Source: Saururus chinensis (taxonomy: Eukaryota; Streptophyta; Magnoliopsida; Piperales; Saururaceae). Taken from it: a stretch of 64,000 bases of DNA. The stretch is taken from NCBI GenBank assembly GCA_035235625.1, contig CP141146.1, positions 24,298,501 to 24,362,500 on the forward strand, in the 5' to 3' direction. Positions 46,601 through 58,380 of the stretch are shown here, piece by piece (positions within the stretch are counted from its first letter, which is position 1; the number at the start of each line of letters is the position of its first letter). The translations under genes were made by a program, and so were the position numbers. The notes under the pieces are model-generated. The model did no database searches. It worked only from the letters and a program-made list of their open reading frames with translations, and was not told the origin of the DNA.

Positions 46601-48261
46601 CTTGTGACTAGCTTTGACAAGTTAGAAAACAAGTTGAACTCCCTCAAAACACAAGAGAAATGGAACCATGATGTGTGTACAAAGAATCATGAATTGATCA
46701 ACAAACTCCAAGATGATGTGCAAGTCTATGCACATTCTTTGCAAGAAGAGATATGTGGCTTGATTGCCAAGTATCACTCCTCTTGAGGAATCTGGCATGT
46801 CCATGCCCTATGGGGGGACTGAGATACCCCAAAGTGCCAGATTGCACCAGATATAGTGGTGTGCAAGATGCTAAATAGCTTGGTAACTTTTTGTTCGACA
46901 TAGAATAGTACTTTTGGGTCATCAATCCAAAATTTGAGGAGGCAAGGGTGGACATGGCCACAATGTATTTGTTTGATGATGTCAAGATAAACACAGTGGA
47001 GGACCAAATACGAGGAAATAATGAGAGACCAAATCTGGATAAACACATGGGAGGACCTAAAGAATCAACTCCAGACTCAATTCCTCACCAAAAATGCCGA
47101 GGAAATTGCTATGATGAACCTTAGATGCCCCCAACACAACGGGACTATTTGTGAATATGTTAAACAGTTTTTGGCCCTTATGTTGGGCATTCACAACTTG
47201 TCCAAGAAATACAATTTATTATTCTTTTTGGAGGGACACAAGCTATGGATTTAAATTGAACTCAATAGGTGGGATGTAAGAAAGTTGGCTACTCCCATTA
47301 TAGAAGCGAAACACCTCATTGACTATACTAATGATAGTGGTTCCAAGAGGGGTAACATCAGTGAGAAAGATTGAAGTCATGGTCAAAAAGAAAAAGACAC
47401 ATGTACTGAGGGGCAAGATAAAGGCAAAGGCAAGAATGGGGGATAGAAAACCCTTTCACAGAGGTGATGGACCAAGGGGAGACAAGTTGGGGCCTTGAAC
47501 TCAAAAGATTGAGTGTTTACTATGGAATGGTCCCCGCCATGTGAGAGTTTTCAAAGAAGCAGTTGCTCAGTGCTTTAGTTGCCAAGCAAGTGCCTCCTTT
47601 AGTAGGAGACGAAGAGACATCTAGTGATGAGGATGAGGAATCTAAGATGGGGGCACTACAATTGTTCAATGCACTCAAGGGACAAAATTTGGCAAAACCC
47701 TCTATTGAATGGAGTCCCAACTCAAGCAATGGCGGACACATGGGCCACCCATAGTTTTGTATCCAACAAAGAGGAGATAAAGTGACTTGGACTACAATTG
47801 GTGAAAGATATGATATGAATGAAGGTGATGAACTCCAAAGCTTGCCCTATTACTGGATTGGCTAAGGACATTCCCATCCATATAGGGAGCTGGTCTGGTA
47901 TAATTAATCTGATGACCATTAGCTTAGATGATTTTTAGGTAATACTCAAGATTAACTTTTTGCGAGGTGCGAGTGTTGTCATAATGCCCCACAAAAGAAA
48001 TATGGAGATTGAACATTGGTTGACTCTATAGCTAGACTAGGGTTTGAGAAAAGTGGAGCCTACATACATCATAGCCCTCTGCATGGAAGACCAACCATTA
48101 AATGAAATGACTACCATCTTGCAAGTCAAAGCTATCTTGGAAAGACATGCAGATGTAATGCCTAAGGCTTTTCCCAAGTGCCTCCCACCAAGGAGGGCAA
48201 TTGATTACCAAATAGAGTTGGTGCCCAGTGCTAAACCTTCAACTCGTGGCCCTTATCAACC

Positions 48262-48289
48262 CTCCCCCCCCCCCCCCCCCTCTCCCCCC
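48262..48289. repeat. Cytosine-rich run
   Basis: A 17-base C run (48264-48280) inside a C/T-only stretch, G-rich on the minus strand. It could form quadruplex or i-motif DNA. Such runs are also prone to sequencing or assembly error. Confidence 0.8.
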
Positions 48290-48335
48290 TCGGTGAGGTT
48301 GAACTCCTAGATGAAGCCATCGAGTTTTAGTGAAA

Positions 48336-49310
48336 TTTTGGCTTTCAATCCTCTTTGTCAGGATAAGACTATGAGAAGAATCAAAGGTATAATTTAACTT
48401 GAATAAGTTTATTTTTTGATTTGTTGATCTATCTATTAATTTAGTTCTTGTTTAGCCATCCCACTAGGTATATTCATATACTCAGCATCCTTGTAGTGCA
48501 TGACATGTATTGTAAGTAGAGATCATTAGCATCATGGGAAGGGGAGGTTGGAGAGCTGACCCTCTTGCTGTATAGGTATTTCCTCTTTCTTTTAAGAAAG
48601 TTATGTAGGCACACAATGTGCTATTTATTTCAATTGTTAGTCAAAGTAGTGCATTGACAGACAAGTTGCCAATATGTGATCTTGTAGTCCTTTTAATTTA
48701 ATTTCGATGGCTGCATCTAGGTGTTCAACCTCGCCTCTCTGTAGTATATATGTACACCACACTACTTAGCTTATGACTTTTGCTGCAGACTCTTGTCTGC
48801 TCCATTCATGCCATTAAGCAAATATCCACAAGGGCTCCTGTACCCTAGTGGTCAAGATTCTCAACTTCTATGATCTTCAAAACCTCCTGCATTGTGTTGT
48901 GTTCAATCCTTCATCTTTTTATGTTATGACTCATTTAAACCCAACTCCGATGCAAGGAGAGCGGCTCCACAAACAAAAACAACTGACTTTTGGGAAGCTG
49001 GAGACTCATGAGTCAGCCCTCCATCTTAGGTCTCTTACACATGGCTAAAAAGATTATCTTTTGGAGTCAACCCGACACTAAGCCCATATGTCCTCAAGTG
49101 TCAAATTCAATGGCCGGGGGACATCTATCCATTACAATATTTACATGGGGTTTACTTACCCCAATATTATACATGTAATTCTATCATGTAACCAATCATT
49201 CATCAAGCACAAAAACCATGCTATTCTATATTTCATAAATAACTTACACTATTGAGTGTAAATCATGCTTAAAAATTATGAATTGATGCATCATATATAG
49301 CCTATTGATG
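48336..49310. other. Unassigned sequence inside the gypsy relic
   Basis: This stretch splits the gypsy pol and precedes a copia LTR. I recognise neither coding sequence nor termini. Confidence 0.5.
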
Positions 49311-50545
49311 TGTGTTAGAACATAAGTGCCCTTATGTCATGCATTGACTTATTTATTTATCAAAACAATGTCATTAATGTGTATTTTGAGTTAGTTTGAG
49401 GTTTCTAGATTGATTTTTGATGGTGGAATGAAAGGAAGACTCAAATTTGTGTTTTTGACAGGTACAAACATGCACACACATCACATTCACACACTTTAGA
49501 ATAAAAGCGACCTTAGGTAAAAGAATGGTGAGGAATTTAGGTTTGAATATTGAGAAAATAAAAAATTTGGTCAGATTGATTGATCGTTGATGAACTATAG
49601 CATAATCTTTGAAAACAATATGAGCGATCAATCACTTCTCTGAATGATCATTCAACACCTGAAAATACTCAGTGTTAAATGAAGCCGAGAGTTTAGCGAT
49701 CGATCAAGGGGTTGAACAATCAATCGATGATGAGTCATGAAGGAAATGAGTAGGGATTGATCGATCCCCCTATAAAATGATTGATCGATTGAGCGACAAG
49801 TTGCCTAAATTAAACTTTTCCCATTTGGTTTGGATTCCTAGTTAGAGTCTTATTCTCTTTAGGACTTGGGAGTCTATATAAATAGATTGGGTAGTGATGG
49901 AGAGAGAGAAGATCTATAAAACCTAGTGAGCTTGTGTGGAGTGGCTCTAATGAAGTTTTGAGAGAGTTATTTTCTAGAATGAGAACATCTCTACCATAAA
50001 TAAAAAAGAGTAATTATAGGTGGGATGAGAGCATAGAAATACATGTGAAACATGGTGTTTGCTAAATATTGTTGCTGAGAAGATCAACAGAATAGAAGAT
50101 TCATTTCAAAGGAGGAGTTGCAAGATCTACTTTGATAAAAGAGTACAAAAGAGGAGAAGATTAAGCTATGCCAGTAAATAACCGAGGAGTGGTTGATTCA
50201 GAATTCAAAAGTGGTGTGAAGAACCGACCATTTGAAAAAAAAATGAGTTTTTTTCTTTGTAATTAGTAATTCTGTAATATAAGGTTTACATAGTACATAG
50301 TTGATTTGGACAGAGTGTCTCATAGTTTTTCCTTGGTTGGGTTTCCACATAAAATATTCTTATGTCTTTATTTTCTAATTTGGTTGCAAAATTTTTATTA
50401 GAACACATTAGAATTATGCATGTTAATTTGAACAAACTCTGTGTTTATTTTGTTTAAAAAAGAGAAGATAAAACTTAATTACAAGTTAGATGTACTTTAT
50501 TTTTCTCAGTTTCTCTATGCCACACATATAGTTCACAAACCAACA
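49311..50545 (+). mobile_element. Ty1-copia LTR (LTR C), same family as LTR B
   Basis: Starts TGTGTTAGAACATAAGTG, ends ATAGTTCACAAACCAACA. It matches LTR B along its length, in the opposite orientation. TATA-like CTATATAAATAG lies at about 49873-49884. Three pairs of GATC-type palindromes lie upstream at 49624/49643, 49696/49716 and 49757/49780. It has the GGGTTTCCACATAAAATATTC block before its end. No internal copia sequence adjoins it, so it is probably solo. Flanking duplication not seen. Confidence 0.75.
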
Positions 50546-51378
50546 ACTTGTTGGCCGAGGTGTCAATGACCATCGACATCCCCATTAATGCATCGAACCC
50601 CAACCAATAGTGGCTAGGCTATGGGACCCCTCTTGCCGATGTCATCATTGATGCAATGATCCCAATGTCAATGTCCAGTACAACACCGACATGATGCAAC
50701 ATGTCAATGCCGATACTGTTCATCTTCCAAAGCCATCACGAACATGTTGGAAACCACTTCGATGAGAGAGTTGGAAAACAAACAAAAGCTGTATGGCATT
50801 CCAAGAATCCCCTTCCATAAAACATGATAATATCAATATCTATACCGTCAATATTACAATTTAAAACATGAATAGGGAAATATAACCTGCATGATTCAAA
50901 ATTACCATTATTGCTCTAAACATGGCATAAATATCAGAAAATTACTACATCATGCATAAAAACACATCACACACTTGCAATCAAATTAAGAATATCTATT
51001 TCAACCATCATATGGTTACGAGGTTAGCAATTCGTCCTTCAATCATGCACAACTTCTCCTTTCCTAGCACGAAGTCATCTACACTCCAAGCTGGAAGCAC
51101 TTCGTTCTTCCTTAGACTTCTTTGAAACTCCAAATCAATTGGAAATATGAGATTCTTTCACTTTATAAAGGATGCAATTGCTTTTCAAAGTTAGAATTGC
51201 TTAACTACCCACATTTCCTGATGTAATTGTATCTCACAATTTCACCAATGCACCCACCAATACGTTGGTGCCTACCCATTTTCACCAATGTGTGCACTGA
51301 CATATATGAGGCTTACTGATGAAAAAGGAAATTTCAAAAATGAAAGTTATATTTTTCTTGGAAAAATACGAGGTGTTA
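50546..51378 (-). mobile_element. LTR-like repeat G, copy 2
   Basis: Similar to 12820-13703. The right end GAGGTGTTACA is a TGTAACACCTC start on the minus strand and abuts resumed gypsy pol. A TATA-like CTTTATAAAG lies at the rc of about 51168-51178, with CACCAAT words at 51243-51290 upstream. No coding domain. Confidence 0.55.
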
Positions 51379-51935
51379 CACACTCACTCCTATAAAGCAC
51401 CCTTTGGCGCCTAGTCCACTTTTAGAAGAAATATGATAGGAGATTATGTTTATGTATTTACTATCATGCTCTTAACAAGTTGATGGTTAAGAAACCAAAA
51501 ATCCCTTCCACTCATTGCAAACTTCTTTCATCAATTGGGGAAGCATGATACTTTTCAGAAGTGGATTGTATAGGGGTAATATCAAAGTGCGGATAGCCAA
51601 AGGAGATGAAGCCAAGACCAAATGTGTCACCTAATATAATGCTTTTGCATTCCTTGAAATACCTTTTGGATTGATTAAGGCCTTGACTACCTTTCTGTAC
51701 CCTGATGAACGATATTTTCTATGATTTTCTTGATATGTTTATTATTGTTTATCTTGATGACATTGTCATATACAACCACACCTTAGAGGAACATGTTATC
51801 CACTTAAAGGCGGTATTCGAAGTACTATGACACAATCAACTATATGTCAAGTTGGACAAATGCTTCTTTGTTAGGGAAGAAATTATATTCTTGGGATGCA
51901 ACATTGGTAGTGTGAGTTTAATACTCTCCAAACTA
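51379..51935 (+). mobile_element. Ty3-gypsy reverse transcriptase, resumed
   Basis: The RT palm is clear: ALNKLMVKK-type start, FLxxMPF-region relic, then VYLDDIVIYNHTLEEHVIHL at about 51745-51805 and KCFF.REEIIFLG near the end. It is collinear with the pol start at 48335 once the intervening 3 kb is regarded as inserted. Broken fossil. Confidence 0.8.
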
Positions 51936-52714
51936 TGAGAGTCACCATAAAACCTCTAGCCCAAAACAATAATTCGTATAGGACTACAAGATGCAGCCTC
52001 TTTTCACAAGAGTTAATTTGTTAATATTTAGAAAATTAAATTAATCAGTCACAAAGAAAATCCAGACAAATGATTTTTAACTTTGAACCAAACACAAGAA
52101 AAAAACCACATAACCTCTCCATTATCTAAAACACCAATGCACTAGGAATCAAGACTTTATGAAGGCTCAGTTTTTTGTACCAACCTAAAACACTAAAAGT
52201 CCATCTCCAGCTATCTTGGCCACCAAAGTCCTTATTGCTTACAATTTTGAGCCTGTTGTTTTCTTTTCCTTACTACAATCTTTTGTCCTTGAAGCTTTAA
52301 TGAAAGTTCGTCTTAATTTGCTCCATCCTTTAGCATGCGTGATGTGGTTTGTTTCTCTCACAAAACTCAATTTAATTCATAAAAGTTTTGTGAATCAACT
52401 ACTCTCACCTTTATTTTGATATCTCTCAAAATTCCTAAAGGCATATGAAGGAATTTAGCACAAAACACTCTATTTGTTATGACCTAGCTCCCCAAATGTT
52501 TTTTCTGAAATTAAACATATTTTTTTCTAAATAAATACAAATAATTTAAAATCTTGGGACATTGCAGCTGTGAGTTTGAGGTGCATGATCATTGAACAAC
52601 GAAGAACAATATGTATCGATCTTCTATCGTCCTTGAAAAAATTTGTACATACAAAATATGCCTAGTGGCAAACCACTGATGAGCCAAAGCTCAGCAGGTT
52701 TGCCTACTACTATA
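51936..52714. other. Spacer with a possible LTR end
   Basis: Mostly AT-rich and unassigned. TGTTATGACCTAGCTCCCC at 52475 looks like the inverted 3' terminus of another gypsy-type LTR, which would extend to the insertion at 52720. Confidence 0.4.
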
Positions 52715-52719
52715 CTAGA

Positions 52720-55700
52720 TGTAATGCCCGAGATTTTCATACATTTTCCATAAAATTCACAGAAATTTTATTTTATTTTTTTTTAAATCGGAGTAAAACT
52801 GATGAAATCAAAACCCGTATAAACAGTTTATAATTTAAAACATCATACGGTTAAACATCGTACCGCCAAATCAAATATCCTCAGGCGTCACTCGAAAATA
52901 AACGTACGACTAAATCACCATGATCATGGATTTTTAAATACAAATAACTCCCAGGCGTCCCCGAGTACAAGTCCCATAAACAGTCTACTATTTGATCCAA
53001 ATTAAAAGTCCAGAAGGTATAAACATTTAAATCTCATCTCACCCAATACATCAGATCGTGGCATCAAATACTCTCGTTGAGTCAAATACACCCAAGTCAA
53101 AGGCGAAACGATCCCCCGCAGAAATGAGCATCCATCTCCAGGAGCTCTCCAACACAACCTGCAAAAGCCTCCCGAACAACGGGGCTAAAAAAATAGTAGG
53201 GTGAGTATTTTCATACTCAGTAGGAAAATACCCAGTAGGGGAAATCCCAAACGGTGAACTCAATAAGTTCATAAAAACATGTGTCATGCAACACAAACAT
53301 GAAGCAGTCAACATATATCAATCGTGTACATATGCATACAATAACGCATAGCACACCATCAAACCAAACTTACAACAAACACCCTTAATTAGGGTCTTAC
53401 AAACGTACTCGTACTATCATACGCTAACCCATACAACTTACACGTACTTGTACAATCTTACTCGTACAATCTTACACTTACTCGTACGACCTTACTCATA
53501 CAGTCATACGCTTACTGTCTTGCTCCGAACCCTACTCTTACAGTCTTTCTCAAACATACACATACAGTCTTACTCGTATCATCTTACAGTCGTGCTCATA
53601 CTCACTCTTACAGTCGTGCTCATCCTCATAATCATATGCTTACTCAGAAACGTACATACTCATACTCTTACTCATACTCATACTATCGACCACTGAAGCT
53701 CATTACAATTAATAAGCTCCAGCGTCGAAAAGGAAAAGAATGCCACTGGGGCATCACCTTAACCTCCGGGGAGTGACTAGACGCCATGGACTTTTCCGAA
53801 GGTAAGGTACACCTATGCTCATGGGGCACAGGATCAAACAGGTAAGAGTAGATCCATGATACTACTTACCTGAGCGCGCAAACATACACCCACACAAGGG
53901 TTCATACAATTGCCCACACATAAGGGGTCTTATAGTGCCATACAATTGCCCAACATAATGGGTCTTATAGTGCCATTGCCACTCTTGGGCAGAAAACATA
54001 CAGTGCCACTTTTGGGCGGAATCATACAACGCTCTCAACAGAGCATCAAACGTCTGGGCTTACACAGCACACAGACCAAAACAAAGCATACATCGCTCTC
54101 TACAGAGCATCAGACGTCCGGTGCTCTATATAGCACACAGACAAAATTCCGCAGGATAACCACCATGGCAAGACACAGAAGTGCTCAGCCGACTCATTAT
54201 CGGCTAGCTCAAACACGGAACTTAATCCGTCGAACCCTCAGGTCTCAAACTCACAACGCTATCATTAGCTTTCTTATAATTCAAGTTTGAATTATGTAAA
54301 TTATGCAGTATAATTATGCCACACAAACTCTCAGTCCTCGACTGATCAAACCGAAGTTGAGCCCGATCAAAACCCTAGTTCGTCGGGGCAGCAGACTTCA
54401 CTTACCCATCCAAGTCACAACATAGCTCACCGTACAAAGATCCTTACGTAATCATACAACCTCTGCCATCCACCTTACGGTCCAAACATCTTACTTACAT
54501 CGTCAAACTGAGCTCCTCATAGTAAATCCCCGTTATCCACCCCTTACTTAGTACCTCACATATTATACTTACTTTTCACTTCATAATTTGTACGTTATGC
54601 TTGTACAATTATGCACGCTCTTACTGTCTAATAAACCCTCATACGGCTCCAAGCCTAAGTCCACTTACTTACCGAACCCCTGACGTACGCTCCAAAATGA
54701 TCCGCTCCATTCCTCGCTTGTCATACTTATGTCTGCCGTCTTTGTCACACGCTTACACATCCAACCCACATCCAACTTCGTACCAAACTCTTACCACTCT
54801 TACCGTCCATCGCCAAAACTCTGCCCACACAGTCCACATACGTAACTTACTCACAATTGCTAGCCGTCACTAGCACGTACATAATACGCATCCATAAAAC
54901 ATACGTACAACTCATACATATCAATCATACTTACAACTCATATGCATGTCATATGTATCTAAACATACCATATAATCATGCTTATATGCACATCATGCAA
55001 TTCCTAGCATGCTACTACTCATTCAAGCATGCTATCATGAAATTACGAGTTCAAAGCTCCCCTACCTCGTAATCATGACGTTTGATGGCGAGCACACGAC
55101 GGTGGCGGCGTCGGTTGCGGAGTTGGTGGTCAAAACCATCGCCTAGCTGAGAGAGCTGCTGTCCCGAGGTTTTAGGAAATGCCGGAAGCACTCACGGCCA
55201 AACAGGGGTGACTCATGTCAATGCGGAAAATTCGCGATCCGCGGCGGCACACCAGGGGCGGCCGGGACAAAGATTGTTCCAACGAGTGGCAGGAGCGACC
55301 GAAGGTCTAGGTGTACTCACTAAAATATGACCGGCAGTTGAACAACACCCAACTGGTCACAAAACATCGAAATCGGCCATGGACAGCACCCAACGGCGTC
55401 GATTTCGTGTTTACCAGGGCCCACATAAGGGCGGAGGGTGTGGGCGACACTCAAGGACGGAGGAGAGGTGGTGGAGGACTCCGATGTCAACTCCAGATGA
55501 TGGCAGAGCTATCTGACGGTCGGGCGGCGCCGAAGCGGTACCAATACCCTAACCCGCACGCGTGGCTACTTGCACACGCGGCCAAAAGGAGGGGAGAGGG
55601 CTAGACGGTATCGGCCCAAAGCTTGAAAGGGCGGTAGGGTCATGCCCAAGGGCAGAGACCAACAATATGGCCCTTGCTGTTGCCGTGCCGAGGCAGGTCG

Positions 55701-57364
55701 ACTAGAGGCCAATCGGCGTTCGGCGATGGTAGAATGGTGGCGCTCTGAATGGCGCGGTCAAACACATCATCGGCAGAGGGGGGACCTGCCTCATGCCGAA
55801 GAAGAGGGCGGTGCCGCACTAGGGCGGCCAGCCATCTCTAGGCTGAGACCTGCCACACAAAAGTGGTCAGAGGGCGTTCGTCATCCAACAACGCGCAATG
55901 GCCCAAAAGTGGTGGAAAACCCTGGGGCATGAAGGAGTAGGGGTTACTGGCGGCTCTGGCCGACTCCATCGTGGCCCTAACGGCTAGGAGGAGCTATCTC
56001 CAGCTAGAGGTGACGGCCAAAGTCAACGGCGACAGCCCGGACAGACAGCACAGTGAGGGACATAGACCCTGTTTTTCCAAGTGAGAGTACCGGAGAAAGG
56101 GATGCGGATCGGGTTCCGACAAAGCAGAGGGAACAGACGCTCAATAGGGCCCTAAGGGGTGGCCCACTAGCATCACTGGGCTGAGGTAGAGTCGGACAAA
56201 GGTCCACACGGCCATGTCTGACGTCCGACTGGCAATGGCAGTCACAACGTCCAAAACGGACGTAGCCCAAAAATAGGGGCTAGGGAGGGCGGAGGCGGAA
56301 TAGTGCTAAGGTCGGTGAACCTGAGCTGGGACAACATCGGGGAGGTGGCCTGGCCGTCACCTAGCCATCATCAGGCTGGAGTCGGCCAGCGGCTTGCCCA
56401 CATCGTTCCTCAGGCTCAACCAGAACCAAGGGGGGCTTTGGGTCGTTCTGGCACAAATCAGGGCCGGAATGCACCGGTGGAGGAGAGAACGGCGGACGAG
56501 ATGGAACCGGGCTAAGTGGGGTGGTCCACCACCTTTGCCGGACTCAGGCAAGGCTGGACGGAGGTCCGGTCGGCCATGGATTGCTGCCGGCGGCCACTAT
56601 TTCACCAAAAATAGTGCGTCGGCGGAAAACAGGGCAGAAAGGGGATGAGGACGGGGCGGCGGAACGGAGGCCCACTGGGCTGGGAGGGGTGGCCTCCCAC
56701 GGTCGCCGGCCCAGGGCGGAGCCGTGGCCGGCTGGCCAGCCCTTGGCGGCCCACGGCGGCGGCTCAAATCGGATCACAGTGAGAGAGGGAGAGAGACTGC
56801 TTACCGTGGAAAACCAAGGGGAGGAGCTTGCAGGACTGGGCAGGGCAGCGGCCCTACCGTCGCCAGCCTGAGACTGGCCGGACGGAAGCCGGGCGAAGCC
56901 CACCGGCCACCGCCGGTGCCGTCACAGCACAATCAGAGAGAAAACAGAGTGATCGGTGGAACAAGGGAGGAGCACGGGGCGGACGGCAGAGCGGCCGTAG
57001 GGCCGGGACGACGGCCTCCCCTTGCCATCGCACGGCCGGGGCGGAGCTGGTGCGGCGGCCCTGCGGCCCACCGGCGGCCGGCGACGGCTGAGACAGAGAG
57101 ACGCCGGAGAAGGGGGGAAAACACTGTTCCGAAAATTTCCCAATCGGGCCGAGCCCAATCTTCTTTTCCTTTATCTTCTGCAGTCTTCTTCTTTAACAAT
57201 TTTTCGCACCAGAAGCGCGCGTCGAGGCCCGTGGCCCACGACTGACCCAAGACCCGGCTCTACGGTTACGAATACCGAGGCCACAAACACCGAAGCATCA
57301 TATTTTTCTGCCAAAAAATAGCAAAAAAATCACAGAAAATCGTAGAAAATTCTGGGACGTTACA
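52720..57364 (-). mobile_element. 4.64-kb LTR family E, copy 2 (solo)
   Basis: The perfect 5-bp duplication CTAGA (52715-52719, 57365-57369) flanks TGTAATGCCCGAG...GGGACGTTACA. Length is 4645 bp. It is the same order of parts as copy 1: CTTAC-rich tract (53345-53690), GCTCATTACAATTAATAAGC block, minisatellite (53905-54035) and GC-rich half (55080-57250). No gag or pol. A solo LTR left by recombination is the simplest reading. Confidence 0.9.
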
Positions 57365-57479
57365 CTAGAACATAAAAAATGCAATCTACATGCATCCTAA
57401 GCATGCTCATGAAACTATATGCATCATACCACATTAATGCAGTTCATTCCAAATTCTTGAGTTAAGTGGGCATACCATA

Positions 57480-58380
57480 TGTCATGACCCGGATTTTTAA
57501 AACCCTTTGGTTAAAGGATGAGCGATAAATCACGATAAATTTTATTTTCTTCCTTAAACACAAATCAAATCATCCGATTAAATATCAAAGTCATGATAAC
57601 TGGGGTTCACAAATATGAATATCAAAACATATGATATTATTACACGTGTCAAAATTCGATAAATAGCAGGTTAACCCTCTAAGTACAAGTCTATCATTTG
57701 TCTAAAAATTAATAAACAAGTAAAGTTGGCTCTCATGCCAATAATCACAATTACTTACATAATTGCAAAAGCAAGAGACTAGGTCCCACTAGTGCAATGT
57801 CGTCCTGAAATGCCCACCAACGTCCTAATCTCGCAACGTCCCCATCTAAAGAACCTGTAAGTAAACAAGACCAAACAGGCAACAAAATATCTCCTCCCCT
57901 TGGAGGATCATTCAAAAGAACAAAAGTAAAATTTAATATTTTTCGGATCGGGCCAACATCACCAGGTGTTAGTTGCCTACGTACTCATCAGACAACATCT
58001 CCAATGTTTCCAATAAGATCGGATCCAAACGTAGTTCTGCCTAAAACTACACTATACTAAGAAGCATAACATCGCACATGCACTGCTTAAGTATTTTAAA
58101 GCAACCTACATTTTATGCAAGTCCTTTAATTGTTCCACTTGTTCTAATTAAACAAGCAATATCAAACAATGTTATTAATTATCTCTCAAACCATTGTTCG
58201 ATAATTAATATCCCCGTCTAATCCTAATGACAGACTCATTAGATGTCAACCTGAGTGACAGATGATAAACTCACCGTAGACCACCCTCAAAGGTAAATCC
58301 ATGATGAAACACCCTGGAATCTACCAGGAAGTACCATCACCCCTCCTAGCCCACGAAGGACTTGACCAGAGTGGAAGGGC
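57480..58380 (-). mobile_element. LTR H, part before the nested E copy
   Basis: TGTCATGACCCGGATTTT at 57480 is a gypsy-type 3' terminus on the minus strand. The segment is split at AGGGC by E copy 3 and resumes at 63022. No coding domain. Confidence 0.55.

Larger units (their letters stand above)
45630..48335 (+). mobile_element. Ty3-gypsy gag-protease-pol start, relic
   Basis: In order: a coiled-coil-like gag start (about 45735-46790), gag core (about 47020-47260), a protease segment (about 47720-48000, with DTWATHSFVSN and the NFL/DF-type 'LDDF.VIL' style residues), and the pol linker that precedes RT (about 48120-48245, LPPRRAIDYQIELVPSAKP). It is a fossil with many breaks, interrupted by a hAT-like MITE at 45911-46600 and then by other LTRs from about 48336; RT resumes at 51379. 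No LTR of its own was identified. Confidence 0.75.
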
